64,000 bases of DNA from Xenophilus aerolatus (GCA_029968055.1 JASCNX010000002.1:620001-684000), one strand, 5' to 3'. Numbered from the stretch's first letter, positions 1 to 15,266 are shown. Numbers and translations: made by a program. The notes: generated by a model not told the origin, from the sequence alone.

Positions 1-662
1 GCGCCGTCGCGGCGCTGTTGCTCGCGATGTCGGTCGCGAGCTGGGTCGTGATCCTCTGGAAGGCCTGGCTGCTGCGCGGCGGCACGCGCGACGTGCTGCG
101 CAGCATCGCCGCCTTCTGGCAGTCGCCAGGGCTCGACGAGGCGGCGCAGCGCCTGCAGGGCTTCGACCGTGCCGCCCTGGTGCGGCCCGCGGTGCTTGCA
201 TTGCAGCAGGTGGCCCTGGACACGCAGGCCGCCCGTGGCGACCTGGCCGCACAGGGCAGCCTGGCCCAGCGCCTGACCCGCGCGCTGCGCGACGCGCTGC
301 ACGGTGCGCTGCGCCGCCTGCAGGCGGGCCAGATCCTCCTCGCCACGGTGGGCGCCACGGCCCCCTTCGTCGGCCTGCTGGGCACCGTGTGGGGCATCCA
401 CCGCGCGCTGGCCACCATCGCGGCACAGACCGGCGGCTTCACCATCGACAAGGTGGCCGGCCCGGTCGGCGAGGCGCTGGTGATGACGGCTTTCGGCCTG
501 GCGGTCGCGATCCCGGCCGTGCTGGCCTACAACGTGTTCGGCCGCGTCGTCGGCCGCATCGAGGCCGAGCTGGAAGGCTTCGCGCACGACCTGCTCGCCA
601 CCTTCGCGCCCGCGGCGCCCGCCGTGCCGCCGGCGCGGCCGATGCCGGTCGCCACCGCCTGA
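1..662 (+). CDS. exbB: ExbB/TolQ/MotA family proton channel subunit (5' end outside window)
   Basis: The reading frame is open from the left edge, so the N-terminus is missing and at least 219 residues are visible. One membrane segment lies at the very start (ALLLAMSVASWVVILW). Two more follow, around GATAPFVGLLGTVWGI and VMTAFGLAVAIPAVLAYNVFG; the GLLGTVWGI stretch is the family hallmark. In this family the protein forms a proton channel with ExbD and energises TonB at the inner membrane. A Pro/Ala-rich tail ends 13 bp before an ExbD-type gene, so the two form an operon. The TolQ branch cannot be excluded, but no tolA, tolB or pal follows, which favours ExbB. Confidence 0.85.
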   Translation, partial: AVAALLLAMSVASWVVILWKAWLLRGGTRDVLRSIAAFWQSPGLDEAAQRLQGFDRAALVRPAVLALQQVALDTQAARGDLAAQGSLAQRLTRALRDALHGALRRLQAGQILLATVGATAPFVGLLGTVWGIHRALATIAAQTGGFTIDKVAGPVGEALVMTAFGLAVAIPAVLAYNVFGRVVGRIEAELEGFAHDLLATFAPAAPAVPPARPMPVATA

Positions 663-675
663 GGCGAGGCAAGCG

Positions 676-1140
676 ATGGCGTTCGGCCGCAGCTCCCTCG
701 GCAGCGCCAGCGGCGCCGGCGGCCGCTCGATGGGGGGCGGCGGCCAGCGCCCGCTGTCCGACATCAACGTCACGCCGCTGGTGGACGTGATGCTGGTGCT
801 CTTGGTGATCTTCATCATCACCGCGCCGCTCATGGCCAGCAGCATCAAGCTCGACCTGCCGCGCACCGACGCCGGCCAGCCCGCCGACACGCCGCGCTTC
901 GTCACGCTCTCGGTCGACGCGGGCGGCAATGTCTTCCTCGACGAGCAGCGCATCGCCAGCAACGAAGACCTCGCCGCCAAGCTCCAGGCCGCCGCCGAGC
1001 GCAGCCGCGACACCGAACTCCAGCTGCGCGCCGACCATACCGTGCCCTACGGCAAGGTCGTCGAACTCATGGGCATCGCGAACCAGGCGGGGCTGAACCG
1101 CATCGGCTTCGTGACGGAGGCGCCGGAGGTGCCGCGCTGA
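676..1140 (+). CDS. exbD: ExbD/TolR family biopolymer transport protein
   Basis: A 154-residue protein with a Gly/Ser-rich cytoplasmic N-terminus, then LSDINVTPLVDVMLVLLVIF, the ExbD/TolR signature and single membrane anchor. The Asp in PLVDVMLV is the proton-carrying residue of the family. The remaining ~105 residues form the periplasmic domain, including the usual late motif around YGKVVELMGIANQAG. It partners the ExbB-like protein encoded 13 bp upstream. The next gene is the convergent glgP, and a long hairpin repeat lies between them and may end transcription from both sides. Confidence 0.88.
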   Translation: MAFGRSSLGSASGAGGRSMGGGGQRPLSDINVTPLVDVMLVLLVIFIITAPLMASSIKLDLPRTDAGQPADTPRFVTLSVDAGGNVFLDEQRIASNEDLAAKLQAAAERSRDTELQLRADHTVPYGKVVELMGIANQAGLNRIGFVTEAPEVPR

Positions 1141-1166
1141 GTAGCTGAGGTCGGGCATACGGAATA

Positions 1167-1358
1167 CGGACTTCCGGACGCAGAGGACGCAAAGGTTTCG
1201 CAGAGGACGCAAAAAATAAAAAAGGCGCTGATTTCGCTGTGAAGCGGTCGCTCCTTCATTGATAGCTTCAGCGCCCGTCCAACGAGCGCTCAAATCATTT
1301 TTTTCGAATCTTTTGCGCCCTCTGCGGAATCTTTGCGTCCTCTGCGTCCGGATGTCCG
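1167..1358. repeat. Long intergenic palindrome, copy A of a three-member family
   Basis: Two ~47-bp arms (1167-1214 and about 1311-1358) are near-perfect inverted repeats. The left arm carries GACGCAGAGGACGCAAAGG and the right arm its complement with few mismatches. The ~100-bp centre holds A- and T-runs and a smaller GGCGCTGA/TTCAGCGCC inverted repeat. Copies B (20202-20303) and C (51486-51608) share the arm sequence. It separates convergent exbD and glgP and could act as a bidirectional terminator or a non-autonomous mobile element. No open frame of note is inside. Confidence 0.8.
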
Positions 1359-1365
1359 AATCGCG

Positions 1366-3828
<2,463 letters not shown>

Positions 3829-3882
3829 GGCGAGAGCCTGAAGGTCGTGGGTTTCAGGAAAACGAAAGGCGTGCGCCGGTGC

Positions 3883-5348
3883 TCAATGCCCGAGCGCGCG
3901 CCGGTAGACGTCGATGTACTGCGCGGCGGCCGTGCCCCAGTCGAAGGGCTGGCGCATGCCGGTCGCGCGCACCCGGCGCCAGTCGGCCGGGCGGCCGTGG
4001 AGCGCGAAGGCGCGGCGCACGGCACGTGCATAGGCGGCGGCGTCGAAGCGGTCGAAGACGAAGCCGTTGGCCGTGCCGGCGGCCATGTCCTCCAGCGTGC
4101 AGTCGACCACCGTGTCGGCCAGGCCGCCGACGCGGTGCACCAGCGGCAGCGCCCCGTACTTGAGGCCGTACATCTGCGTCAGGCCGCAGGGCTCGAACAT
4201 CGAGGGCACGAGCGTCACGTCGCCGGCCGCGAACAGCCGGTGCGCCAGCGCCTCGTCGTAGCCGATGGTGGCGCTCACCCGGGCGGGTGCCGCGGCCGCC
4301 CGGGCGCGGAAGGCGTCCTGCAGCCACGCGTCGCCGCTGCCCAGCAGCGCGAGCTGGCCACCCTGCGCGAGCAGCGCGTCCAGCCCGTCGAGCACCAGGT
4401 GCAGGCCCTTCTGCTCGGTCAGGCGGCTCACCAGCACGAACAGCGGCGCCGTGGCGTCCACGGCAAGGCCCAGCGCATGCTGCACCTCGGCCTTGCTGCG
4501 TGCCTTGCCGGCCATGCGGCGGCCTTCGGGCATGCTGAAGGGCTGGGGGATGAGCGTGTCGATGGCCGGGTTCCAGACCGCGTCGTCCACGGCGTTGAGG
4601 ATGCCGTGCAGCACGTCCGCGCGCGCGCGCAGCAGGCCATCCAGGCCGTGGCCCTGCGCGGGGGTCTGCACCTCGCGGGCATAGTTCGGGCTCACCGTGG
4701 TCAACCGGTCGGCATAGTGCAGGCCGGCCTTCATGAACGACACCTGGCCGTGGTACTCGAGCCCGTCGATGCGGAAAGCCTCCGCCGGCAGGCCCAGGTC
4801 GGCGAAAGCCCAGGCGCCGAACAGGCCCTGGTAGGCCAGGTTGTGGATGGTGAAGATGCTGCGTGCCCGGGCGCCGCCGGGCGCGTGGGCCAGGTAGGCC
4901 GGCGCCAGCGCGGCATGCCAGTCGTGTGCATGCACCACTTCGGGGTGCCAGTGGCCGTCCAGCCCTTGCGCCAGCTGCGCGGCGGCCCAGCCGAGCAGGG
5001 CGAAGCGGCGGTGGTTGTCGCCGTAGGGCTGACGGTTCGCGTCTTCGTAGGGGTTGCCGGGCCGCTCGTACAGCGCGGCGGCATCGATCAGGTAGGTGCC
5101 GATGCGCTGGCGCGCGTTGAGCTCGATGTGGCCGTGCACGAGGCGCGCCGTCTCGCCCCAGGGCGTGCGGAACTCCGCCACCTGGGCGGCCTGGTGCACG
5201 CCCGCACGCAGGGCCGGGAAGCCGGGCAGCAGCACGCGGACGTCCTCGCCGGCGGCGGCGAGCGCCAGGGGCAGGGCGCCCGCCACGTCGGCCAGGCCGC
5301 CGGTCTTGAGCAGCGGGAACAGTTCGGCGCTGACTTGGAGGATTCGCA

Positions 5349-5349
<1 letters not shown>
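3883..5349 (-). CDS. glgA: Glycogen synthase (ADP-glucose)
   Basis: A 488-residue GT5 glycosyltransferase that adds glucose from ADP-glucose to the growing alpha-1,4-glucan. The ADP-glucose-binding KTGGLADV motif lies at residues 15-22 and the C-terminal sugar-nucleotide region has MFEPCGLTQMYGLKYG. I chose the ATG at 5349 (MRILQVSAELFPLLKTGG) because it matches the family N-terminus. It overlaps the glgC stop by one base (TGATG), so translation is likely coupled to glgC, which makes its substrate. The open frame extends further upstream but that part is antisense-like shadow sequence inside glgC. Confidence 0.96.
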
Positions 5350-6683
<1,334 letters not shown>

Positions 6684-6718
6684 GAGAGTCTCCTTGAATC
6701 GTTGTGGGCGGGCGCCGG

Positions 6719-8800
<2,082 letters not shown>

Positions 8801-8882
8801 CGTCGATCGCCATTCTCTCGAGAGCGCATGGTGTCCGCGGGACAGGCGCTCCAGCCACTTCCGGCTTCAAAAACGGGTGTTC

Positions 8883-11066
8883 TCATGCCAGCACCCACAG
8901 CACGGTAGCCAGCGGGGGCACCGTCATCACGGCCGACTGTGCCTGGCCGTGCCAGGGCACCGGCTGGGTGTCGACCGGCGCATTGCCCACGCCCGACCCG
9001 CCGTACGTCGCCTGGTCGGTGTTGATGGCTTCGCGCCAGGTGCCCGCCTGGGGCAGCCCCAGCCGGTAGCCGTGACGCGCCACGGGCGTGAAGTTGCACA
9101 CCGCGACCACGCAGGCACCGTCGGGCGCCCGGCGTACGAAAGCGAAGACGGACTGGTCAACGTCGTCGTGCACCAGCCACTGGAAGCCGGCCGCCTCGCA
9201 GTCCTGGGCATGCAGCGCCGGGTAGTGGCGATAGACGTTGTTGAGGTCGCGCACCAGCCGCCGCACGCCCTCGTGCAGGGGCTGCGCGGTGCCGGGTTCG
9301 AGCAGGTGCCAGTCCAGGCTGCGGTCGGCGTTCCATTCGGCACGCTGGGCGAACTCGCAGCCCATGAAGAGCAGCTTCTTGCCCGGGTAGGCCCACTGGT
9401 AGCCGTAGAGGTTGCGCAGGCCTGCGAACTGCTGCCACTCGTCGCCCGGCATCTTGCTGATCATCGAGCCCTTGCCGTGCACCACCTCGTCGTGCGAGAA
9501 GGGCAGCACGAAGTTCTCGCTGTGCGCGTACATCAGGCCGAAGGTGACCTGGCGGTGGTGGTGCCGGCGGTACAGCGGATCGGTGTGCGCATACGCCAGC
9601 GTGTCGTTCATCCAGCCCATGTTCCACTTGAAGTGGAAGCCCAGGCCGCCGTTTTCGGGCGGCCTGGTCACGCCCGGGAAGCTGGTCGACTCTTCGGCCA
9701 TCGTCATGGCGCCGGGCCGCTCGGTGCCCACCACGTGGTTCATGCGCCGCAGGAAGTCGATGGCCTCGAGGTTCTCGCGCCCGCCGTGTTCGTTGGGCAC
9801 CCATTGGCCGGCGGCGCGGCTGTAGTCGCGGTAGAGCATCGAGGCGACCGCATCCACGCGCAGCCCGTCGATGCCGTAGCGTTCCAGCCAGTACAACGCG
9901 TTGCCGACCAGGTAGTTGCGCACCTCGGTGCGCGACCAGTTGAAGATCAGCGTGTTCCAGTCGTTGTGGAAGCCCTCGCGCGGGTCGGCGTACTCGTACA
10001 GGGCGGTGCCGTCGAAGCGGCCCAGGCCGTGGGCGTCGGTCGGGAAGTGCGCCGGCACCCAGTCGAGGATCACGCCCAGCCCGGCGTCGTGCGCCACCTC
10101 GACGAAGTGGCGGAACTCCGACGGCGTGCCGAAGCGCGAGGTGGGGGCGTACAGGCCGATGGGCTGGTAGCCCCAGGAGCCGTCGAAGGGGTGCTCGGTG
10201 ACCGGCAGCAGCTCCAGGTGCGTGAAGCCCATGTCGCGCGCATAGGGCACGAGCGTGTCGGCCAGTTCGGGGTAGGTCAGCCACTCGTGCCCGTTCTTGC
10301 GCCGCCACGAGCCCAGGTGCACCTCGTAGATGCTGATCGGCGCGTTGCGGGCGTTGGCCGCGGCGCGCTCGGGGCGCATCGGCAGCGGCGCGGGCAGGGG
10401 CCGCACCACGCAGGCCGTGTCGGGCCGAAGGCGGGCCGCGAAGGCGTATGGGTCGGCCTTGCGCAGCACCGTGCCGTCGGCCGTGAGCAGTTCGAACTGG
10501 TAGGCATCGCCCGCCACGAGGTGCGGCACGAACAACTCCCACACGCCGCATTCGCGGCGCAGGCGCATCGGGTGGCGCCGGCCGTCCCACTGGTTGAACT
10601 CGCCCACCACCGACACGCGCCGCGCATGCGGCGCCCAGACCGCGAAGGCCACGCCCTTGGCGCCCTGCCAGTGCAGCAGGTGCGCGCCCAGCCGCTCCCA
10701 GGGCCGCAGGTGCGTGCCTTCGGCCAGCAGCCAGACATCGGTTTCGCCCAGCACCGGCGGAAAACGGTAGGGGTCATCGAGCAGTTGCAGCTGGTGCTCC
10801 CACTGCACCCGCAGCCGGTAGCCCATGCGGGCGGGCGCGGCCGGCACCAGGGCGGCGAAGAGGTCCGAATCGCCCTGGCGCTGCAGCACCGCCAACGGAT
10901 CGCCCGAGGCCGCGTGCACCACCCCCACCGAGCGGGCGCCGGGCAGGAAGGCGCGGATGCACAGCCCCTCGGGCGTCTCGTGCGGCCCCAGCACCGAGAA
11001 GGGGTCGCCATGCTCGGCGCGCGTCAGGGCGCGCAGGTCGGCGTCGGGCAGGGCCAGGGCTTGCAT
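8883..11066 (-). CDS. glgB: 1,4-alpha-glucan branching enzyme
   Basis: A 727-residue GH13 branching enzyme that creates alpha-1,6 branch points in glycogen. It has an N-terminal GlgB domain ([17 protein letters not shown]), a CBM48 domain ([20 protein letters not shown]) and the barrel with [28 protein letters not shown] (nucleophile Asp), [14 protein letters not shown] (acid Glu) and [14 protein letters not shown]. The start is ATG at 11066 ([21 protein letters not shown]). The upstream GH13 gene stops 5 bp before it, so the two are translated in tandem. Confidence 0.97.
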   Translation of the reverse strand: MQALALPDADLRALTRAEHGDPFSVLGPHETPEGLCIRAFLPGARSVGVVHAASGDPLAVLQRQGDSDLFAALVPAAPARMGYRLRVQWEHQLQLLDDPYRFPPVLGETDVWLLAEGTHLRPWERLGAHLLHWQGAKGVAFAVWAPHARRVSVVGEFNQWDGRRHPMRLRRECGVWELFVPHLVAGDAYQFELLTADGTVLRKADPYAFAARLRPDTACVVRPLPAPLPMRPERAAANARNAPISIYEVHLGSWRRKNGHEWLTYPELADTLVPYARDMGFTHLELLPVTEHPFDGSWGYQPIGLYAPTSRFGTPSEFRHFVEVAHDAGLGVILDWVPAHFPTDAHGLGRFDGTALYEYADPREGFHNDWNTLIFNWSRTEVRNYLVGNALYWLERYGIDGLRVDAVASMLYRDYSRAAGQWVPNEHGGRENLEAIDFLRRMNHVVGTERPGAMTMAEESTSFPGVTRPPENGGLGFHFKWNMGWMNDTLAYAHTDPLYRRHHHRQVTFGLMYAHSENFVLPFSHDEVVHGKGSMISKMPGDEWQQFAGLRNLYGYQWAYPGKKLLFMGCEFAQRAEWNADRSLDWHLLEPGTAQPLHEGVRRLVRDLNNVYRHYPALHAQDCEAAGFQWLVHDDVDQSVFAFVRRAPDGACVVAVCNFTPVARHGYRLGLPQAGTWREAINTDQATYGGSGVGNAPVDTQPVPWHGQAQSAVMTVPPLATVLWVLA

Positions 11067-11071
11067 GAGGT

Positions 11072-12706
11072 TCAGGGGTGGCGGGGGTGTCCGAAGAAGA
11101 CCCCGTAGGGTGCGAGCGCGAGCGTGCGGCCGTCCTCGGAAGACAGGCCGCCTTCGCAGGGGTGCCCGCCGACAGCCGAGAGCGGCGCGGACAGCGGCAG
11201 CACCTGCGGCTCGGGCGAGAGGTTGAACACCGCGTGCAGCACCGCGTCGCCCGCGTTGCGCTCGACATGCAGCACCGGCTCGGGCGCGTCGTGGAAGCGC
11301 ATCGCACCCGTGCGCAGCAGCGGTTGCCCGCGGCGCCAGTGGATCAGCGCGCGGCTGTAGGCCAGCATGGAGCGCGCGTCGGCCGACTGGCGGTCCACGG
11401 CCAGCGGCAGGTGATCGGCGTACATCGGCAGCCAGGGCGCGCCGGTCGAGAAGCCGCCGTGCACGCCGTCGGTCTGCCAGGGCATGGGCGTGCGGGCGCC
11501 GTCGCGGCCCTTGAACTCGGGCCAGAAGGCGCGGCCGTAGGGGTCCTGCAGCAGCTCGAAGGGCACCTCGGCTTCGGGCAGGCCCAGTTCCTCGCCCTGG
11601 TAGAGGCTGGCGCTGCCGCGCAGGGACAGCAGCAGCGCGAGCCACAGCCGGTCGCGCGCCGCGTCGGCCGTGCGGCCGGCGCTCCAGCGGGTGGCCACGC
11701 GCGGCACGTCGTGGTTCGACACCGCCCAGCAGCCCCAGCCGCCGGTGGCGTCGAGGGCCTCTTCCAGCGCCTGCACCTGCCCGCGCAGGTGGGTGGCGCT
11801 GTGCTCGCCGGTCAGCAGTGCGAAGCTGTAGGCCATGTGCAGGCGCCGGCCCGCTTCGGTGTATTGCGCCATCACGGGCGGCGCGTTCTCGTCGCCGACC
11901 TCGCCCAGTGCCACTGCGCCGTGGCCGTCGAGCAGGGCGCGCAGCCGCTCGAGGAAGGCCAGGTTCTCGGGCTGGCTCTTGTCGTACAGGTGGCGCTGCA
12001 TGGCGTAGGGGTTCTCGGCCCTCACCGTGCTCACGCCGGCGATGTCCGCCAGCGCGGCGGGCGGGTTGTCGCGCAGCCGGGCATCGTGGAACTGGTGGTT
12101 GCAGGCGTCGAAGCGGAAGCCGTCCACCCCGCGCTCGCACCAGAAGCGCACCTCCCCCAACAGCGCGTCCTGCACGGCGGGGCAGTGGAAGTTCAGGTCG
12201 GGCTGCTCGGTGAGGAAGCTGTGCAGGTAGTACTGGCGCCGGCGCGAGTCCCACTGCCAGGCGCTGCCGCCGAAGACCGACAGCCAGTTGGTCGGCGGCG
12301 TGCCGTCGGGCTTCGCGTCGGCCCACACGTACCAGTCGGCCTTCGGGTTGTCGCGGCTCGCCCGGCTCTCCTTGAACCAGGCATGCTGGTCGGAGGTGTG
12401 CGAGAGCACCTGGTCGATGATGATCCTCAGGCCCAGGCGGTGGGCCTCGGCCAGCAGGGCGTCGAAGTCGGCCAGGGTGCCGAAGATCGGGTCGACGTCG
12501 CGGTAGTCGGCCACGTCGTAGCCGAAGTCCTTCATCGGCGAGCGGAAGAAGGGCGAGATCCAGATCGCGTCCGCGCCCAGGGCCGCCACATGCCCCAGGC
12601 GGGCGGTGATCCCGGGCAGGTCGCCGATGCCGTCGCCATTGCTGTCCATGAAGCTGCGTGGGTAGATCTGGTAGATCACCGCGCCGCGCCACCAGTCGTT
12701 CCTCAT
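11072..12706 (-). CDS. GH13 alpha-glucosidase / alpha-amylase family enzyme
   Basis: A 544-residue protein of the oligo-1,6-glucosidase/alpha-glucosidase type. It opens [20 protein letters not shown], has DLPGITARL, the nucleophile region [14 protein letters not shown], acid region [12 protein letters not shown] and the SNHDVPR region of the family. It probably hydrolyses short malto- or isomalto-oligosaccharides released by glgX and glgP, or another glucoside; the substrate is not readable. The ATG at 12706 is preceded by AAGAAAG at good spacing. An alternative ATG at 12724 adds MQESQA but has no clear ribosome site. It is the promoter-proximal gene of the glycogen operon. Confidence 0.87.
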   Translation of the reverse strand: MRNDWWRGAVIYQIYPRSFMDSNGDGIGDLPGITARLGHVAALGADAIWISPFFRSPMKDFGYDVADYRDVDPIFGTLADFDALLAEAHRLGLRIIIDQVLSHTSDQHAWFKESRASRDNPKADWYVWADAKPDGTPPTNWLSVFGGSAWQWDSRRRQYYLHSFLTEQPDLNFHCPAVQDALLGEVRFWCERGVDGFRFDACNHQFHDARLRDNPPAALADIAGVSTVRAENPYAMQRHLYDKSQPENLAFLERLRALLDGHGAVALGEVGDENAPPVMAQYTEAGRRLHMAYSFALLTGEHSATHLRGQVQALEEALDATGGWGCWAVSNHDVPRVATRWSAGRTADAARDRLWLALLLSLRGSASLYQGEELGLPEAEVPFELLQDPYGRAFWPEFKGRDGARTPMPWQTDGVHGGFSTGAPWLPMYADHLPLAVDRQSADARSMLAYSRALIHWRRGQPLLRTGAMRFHDAPEPVLHVERNAGDAVLHAVFNLSPEPQVLPLSAPLSAVGGHPCEGGLSSEDGRTLALAPYGVFFGHPRHP

Positions 12707-12832
12707 CGCTTGGCTTTCTTGCATGTCCGATTCATTGTGGCACGCGAGAAATGGGCCAAGGCGCAAGGAGTGAACGGCGGCAGCGCAAACTGCTCCGTGA
12801 ATTGCGTCACATGTTGCGGCCGATGCCGGGCT

Positions 12833-12856
12833 GGCGCATTGGCGCATTGGCGCATT
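12833..12856. repeat. Three perfect tandem copies of GGCGCATT
   Basis: Three consecutive 8-bp units lie in the gap between the divergent glycogen operon and the DUF6402 island. The copies are identical. A change in unit number could alter promoter spacing, but no promoter elements were placed with confidence in this gap (12707-12931). Confidence 0.75.
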
Positions 12857-12931
12857 GCCATAGGATGGCTGGCAGTGCCGCGCCGCGGGCGGCGGCGCTC
12901 ATCACAACAACTCAAGCCAGGGAGGCTTGCC

Positions 12932-13000
12932 ATGCCCGCACTTCGCGCAATGTCAGCATCCGCAGCGATGCGATCCTCGTTCACGCAGGGCACGCGCTGA
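12932..13000 (+). CDS. Possible 22-residue leader peptide
   Basis: A short open frame beginning MPALRAMSASAAMRSS. It is preceded by a strong ribosome-site-like GGGAGG at 12920-12925. There is no recognisable family. It lies just upstream of a second short frame and the DUF6402 gene, so it may be a translated leader, or may be chance. Support is only the ribosome site and position. Confidence 0.25.
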   Translation: MPALRAMSASAAMRSSFTQGTR

Positions 13001-13020
13001 GCGCGGCCCAGGGAGTCTTC

Positions 13021-13107
13021 ATGCCATACCTCAACAAGTTTCCGGCGCTCGATTTCTCGCGCGCGACACGGGAATTCATCGGTGCCGTGCGGGCGCTGGC
13101 GATATGA
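13021..13107 (+). CDS. Short ORF (28 aa) overlapping the start of the DUF6402 gene
   Basis: It encodes MPYLNKFPALDFSRATREF and nine more residues. An AGGGAG sequence lies 7 bp before the ATG. Its TGA overlaps the ATG of the next gene (ATGA at 13104-13107), the classical arrangement for translational coupling. It could be a leader that sets translation of the large gene, or the surviving tail of a larger upstream protein lost when the island formed. No family recognised. Confidence 0.45.
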   Translation: MPYLNKFPALDFSRATREFIGAVRALAI

Positions 13108-14294
13108 AACAGGCCGTCACGCAGGCGCGGATTCCGTACCTGAAGTCGCACAACTTCCTGCGCACCTGGTCCGAGCGCCAGTGCGAGATTTGCGAGGCCG
13201 AGGATGTGCGCCTGTCGTTCGCCCGGCCGGCGCCGCCGGTCGCGCACGGCCCGACCAAGGCGGTGCCCGGCAGGGCCCACAACGACGTTTCTCCGCGCCC
13301 GAAAAAGCAGGAGGACCCGTACCTGAACACGCTCAAAGCGGCATTCAAGGTTGCCGATGCGGCCTCGGCTCTTTCGTCTTGGCTGCGCAGCCCGGCGCCC
13401 CCGCCTGCGCCGAAGGCAGTGCCGGCGCCGCCTCCAGCCAAGAAGGTGCCACCCTTCGACATTCAGGACGTGCCCAAGGCGATGCGCAAGCTCGGCATGC
13501 CGATGGCTGCCAAGTTGCAGGAGCGGTGGTTTGCGGGGGCGGCGAACTATTCGCGGTCGGCCGACGACTTGAGGGATGAGATTGATCAGAACGGCGCGCG
13601 CTATGTGCCGGCTATGGTCGATGCGACAACGATAAAGATGGAATGGGTGCTGTCTTTCACCCGCGCAAAGAAGGCATTTGATGAGCTGATTCTGGAGCAC
13701 TTGAGGACACCTAAAGCTCTCGAGGCGTTGAAGGTCAAGCTGGCGCTCTACCGAAATCGCCACGACATCCTGGGCTGGAACGCTGCCAATTCCGACTTCC
13801 TGGCGTTTCACCAGAAATTCCAGTTCCAGCGCATTGCTGTCAACGCAAGCTGGGGCGAGCGCATCAGCCAGTTCTTGGACCGGTCGATCACCGCCGGAGG
13901 CGTCCCGGACGACCTGACCGGCGCTCTGGGTTCATTCAATTTTTACGCCGCGGTCCGGTACGCCCGTTTCGAGCCATCGCCCGTTGGGCGTGTCGCCATA
14001 GTCACCGACATATCGGTCTACGTGCGCGATCCCTACGAGTTTTCCGACGAACAGTATTTGGGCCACTGGAGCCCAGGCCATGTCGCGGTCGTTCCATCCC
14101 ATCAGGTGGGTCGCGGCTGGTTGAACTATCCGGTGGCCGACGGTAGCGTTTACGAAAAAGACAGCGTGCTCTACCCGGTGACCAACAAGGACTACCGCGA
14201 GTGGCGTGCCAAGCACAACCAAGGCGGTGATTTCATGATCTACACCGATCGGGTCAACGTGAAACTCGACTCGCCGATCAAGGTGACGCTGTGA
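13104..14294 (+). CDS. DUF6402-like protein, putative secreted effector/toxin (function unknown)
   Basis: A 396-residue protein that resembles the DUF6402 proteins of Burkholderiales; the family name is from memory and is moderately certain. N-terminal ~95 residues include QCEICEAED (a C-x-x-C pair). A Pro/Ala/Lys linker follows at about 95-118 (APPPAPKAVPAPPPAKK), then a globular domain starting FDIQDVPKAMRKLGMPMAAK. There is no signal peptide or membrane segment. I chose the ATG at 13104 because it overlaps the preceding short frame. Its stop overlaps the next start (GTGATGA). The linker plus conserved C-terminal domain, and the duplicated small membrane proteins downstream, fit an effector with cognate immunity, but this is inference. 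GC content is visibly lower than its neighbours. Confidence 0.72.
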   Translation: MKQAVTQARIPYLKSHNFLRTWSERQCEICEAEDVRLSFARPAPPVAHGPTKAVPGRAHNDVSPRPKKQEDPYLNTLKAAFKVADAASALSSWLRSPAPPPAPKAVPAPPPAKKVPPFDIQDVPKAMRKLGMPMAAKLQERWFAGAANYSRSADDLRDEIDQNGARYVPAMVDATTIKMEWVLSFTRAKKAFDELILEHLRTPKALEALKVKLALYRNRHDILGWNAANSDFLAFHQKFQFQRIAVNASWGERISQFLDRSITAGGVPDDLTGALGSFNFYAAVRYARFEPSPVGRVAIVTDISVYVRDPYEFSDEQYLGHWSPGHVAVVPSHQVGRGWLNYPVADGSVYEKDSVLYPVTNKDYREWRAKHNQGGDFMIYTDRVNVKLDSPIKVTL

Positions 14295-14683
14295 TGATCC
14301 GTCGCGCCCCAAGGCTCTGGCAAGTTCTCGCGCGTTGTGCCATTTGGCTCGCCGCGCTCGTTGCCTTCGTTTATCTGTGCAACTACGTGGTCGATGCGCG
14401 CACGCGGATGACAAGAGCGCCAAGCTGCCATTGGAATGCCGTTCCGAACCCTGACAACGCACCCTATTCGGCGAGTTTCTGTTATCTGAACAAAGAGACA
14501 GTTCTTCTGAGGCTTTACGACCCATTAGGAAAGCATTTGCTCGCCGAGCGTACTTACTTCAACCTGGACCGGCCCTTTGTTGCCTTCACTCAGGATGAAC
14601 TGATTTTCGACACCTATCCCGATGACGCCTCCATCGCATTGCCGCCCTCGCTTTTTGAGCGCCTGCGCGCCAAGTTGCCCTAG
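14294..14683 (+). CDS. Small bitopic membrane protein, putative immunity protein (paralog 1)
   Basis: A 129-residue protein: a short basic N-terminus, one membrane helix (LARCAIWLAALVAFVYLC) and a ~95-residue domain probably in the periplasm. It carries P-x-C-x-W-N-x-V-P-x-P then PY and a second Cys, likely a disulfide, and ends ERLRAKLP. The ATG at 14294 shares a base with the stop of the large gene; an in-frame GTG at 14291 is an alternative start. Two further copies follow within 1 kb. Its family was not recognised; the immunity role is inferred from gene order only. Confidence 0.7.
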   Translation: MIRRAPRLWQVLARCAIWLAALVAFVYLCNYVVDARTRMTRAPSCHWNAVPNPDNAPYSASFCYLNKETVLLRLYDPLGKHLLAERTYFNLDRPFVAFTQDELIFDTYPDDASIALPPSLFERLRAKLP

Positions 14684-14697
14684 CCGGAAAGTGACGG

Positions 14698-15086
14698 ATG
14701 GATCGATCCAATTTCGTCATGTTGCGAAAGGCGCTTGTGCGTTGCGCCATCTGGCTTTCTGCGCTCGTTGCCCTCGTTTATCTGTGCAGCTACGTGATCG
14801 ATGCGCGCAAGCGGTCGATACGGGCGCCGGACTGTCAATGGAATACCGTCCCGAACCCTGACAGCGCCCCCTATTCGGCACGCTATTGCTGGCTGTCAAA
14901 GCAAGAAATCCTGCTGAGGCTCCATGGCGGAGCCGGCATCTGATTGCGGAAAGAACCTACCCATATTCGAACATTCCATTCTTTGTTTGGAGCCCTGATA
15001 AGCTGATTTTCGACACTTACCCCGATGACGCTTTCATCGAACTACCGCCTTCGCTTTTCGAGCGCCTGCGCGCTAAGCTGCCATAG
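14698..15086 (+). pseudogene. Frameshifted second copy of the small membrane protein (paralog 2)
   Basis: The first part reads MDRSNFVMLRKALVRCAIWL, a membrane helix, then PDCQWNTVPNPDSAPYS and stops early at 14943 (81 residues). The missing half continues in another frame to 15086 (HLIAERTY ... LIFDTYPDDAFIELPPSL, ending ERLRAKLP). Alignment with paralog 1 shows that the segment after LLRL is 14 nt instead of 18 nt, so a net 4-nt loss breaks the frame. Unless frameshifting occurs it is inactive. The 14-bp spacer after paralog 1 (CCGGAAAGTGACGG) recurs in similar form after each copy. Confidence 0.8.
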
Positions 15087-15111
15087 CCAGAAGGCGTCTG
15101 ATGGATCAACT

Positions 15112-15266
15112 CACGCTCCCCAACGCTGATGCTGAGGACAGCGTCCTGCATCCTGTGCCAGGACTATCGCGACTGGCGCGCCAAGCACAACCAAGGAGGC
15201 GATTTCATGATCTACACCGATCGAGTCAACGTGAAACTCGACCCCCCGATTCGGGTCGTGCTGTGA
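15112..15266 (+). pseudogene. Remnant of the 3' end of a second DUF6402-like gene
   Basis: From about 15156 this stretch reads DYRDWRAKHNQGGDFM, then IYTDRVNVKLDPPIRVVL and a stop at 15264-15266. This is nearly identical, at DNA and protein level, to the last ~36 residues of the intact gene ending at 14294. Just upstream, DSVLHPV matches DSVLYPV of the intact gene but in a different frame, so a small deletion separates them. No start or N-terminal part remains. The stop overlaps the GTG start of paralog 3, as in the intact pair. Confidence 0.85.

Noticed and set aside
1167-1358. Possible CRISPR repeat because three similar blocks exist
   Set aside because: The blocks are tens of kb apart, palindromic and of unequal length, with no spacers.
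12833-12856. Iteron-like origin
   Set aside because: Only three 8-bp units, no replication gene, no AT-rich zone next to it.
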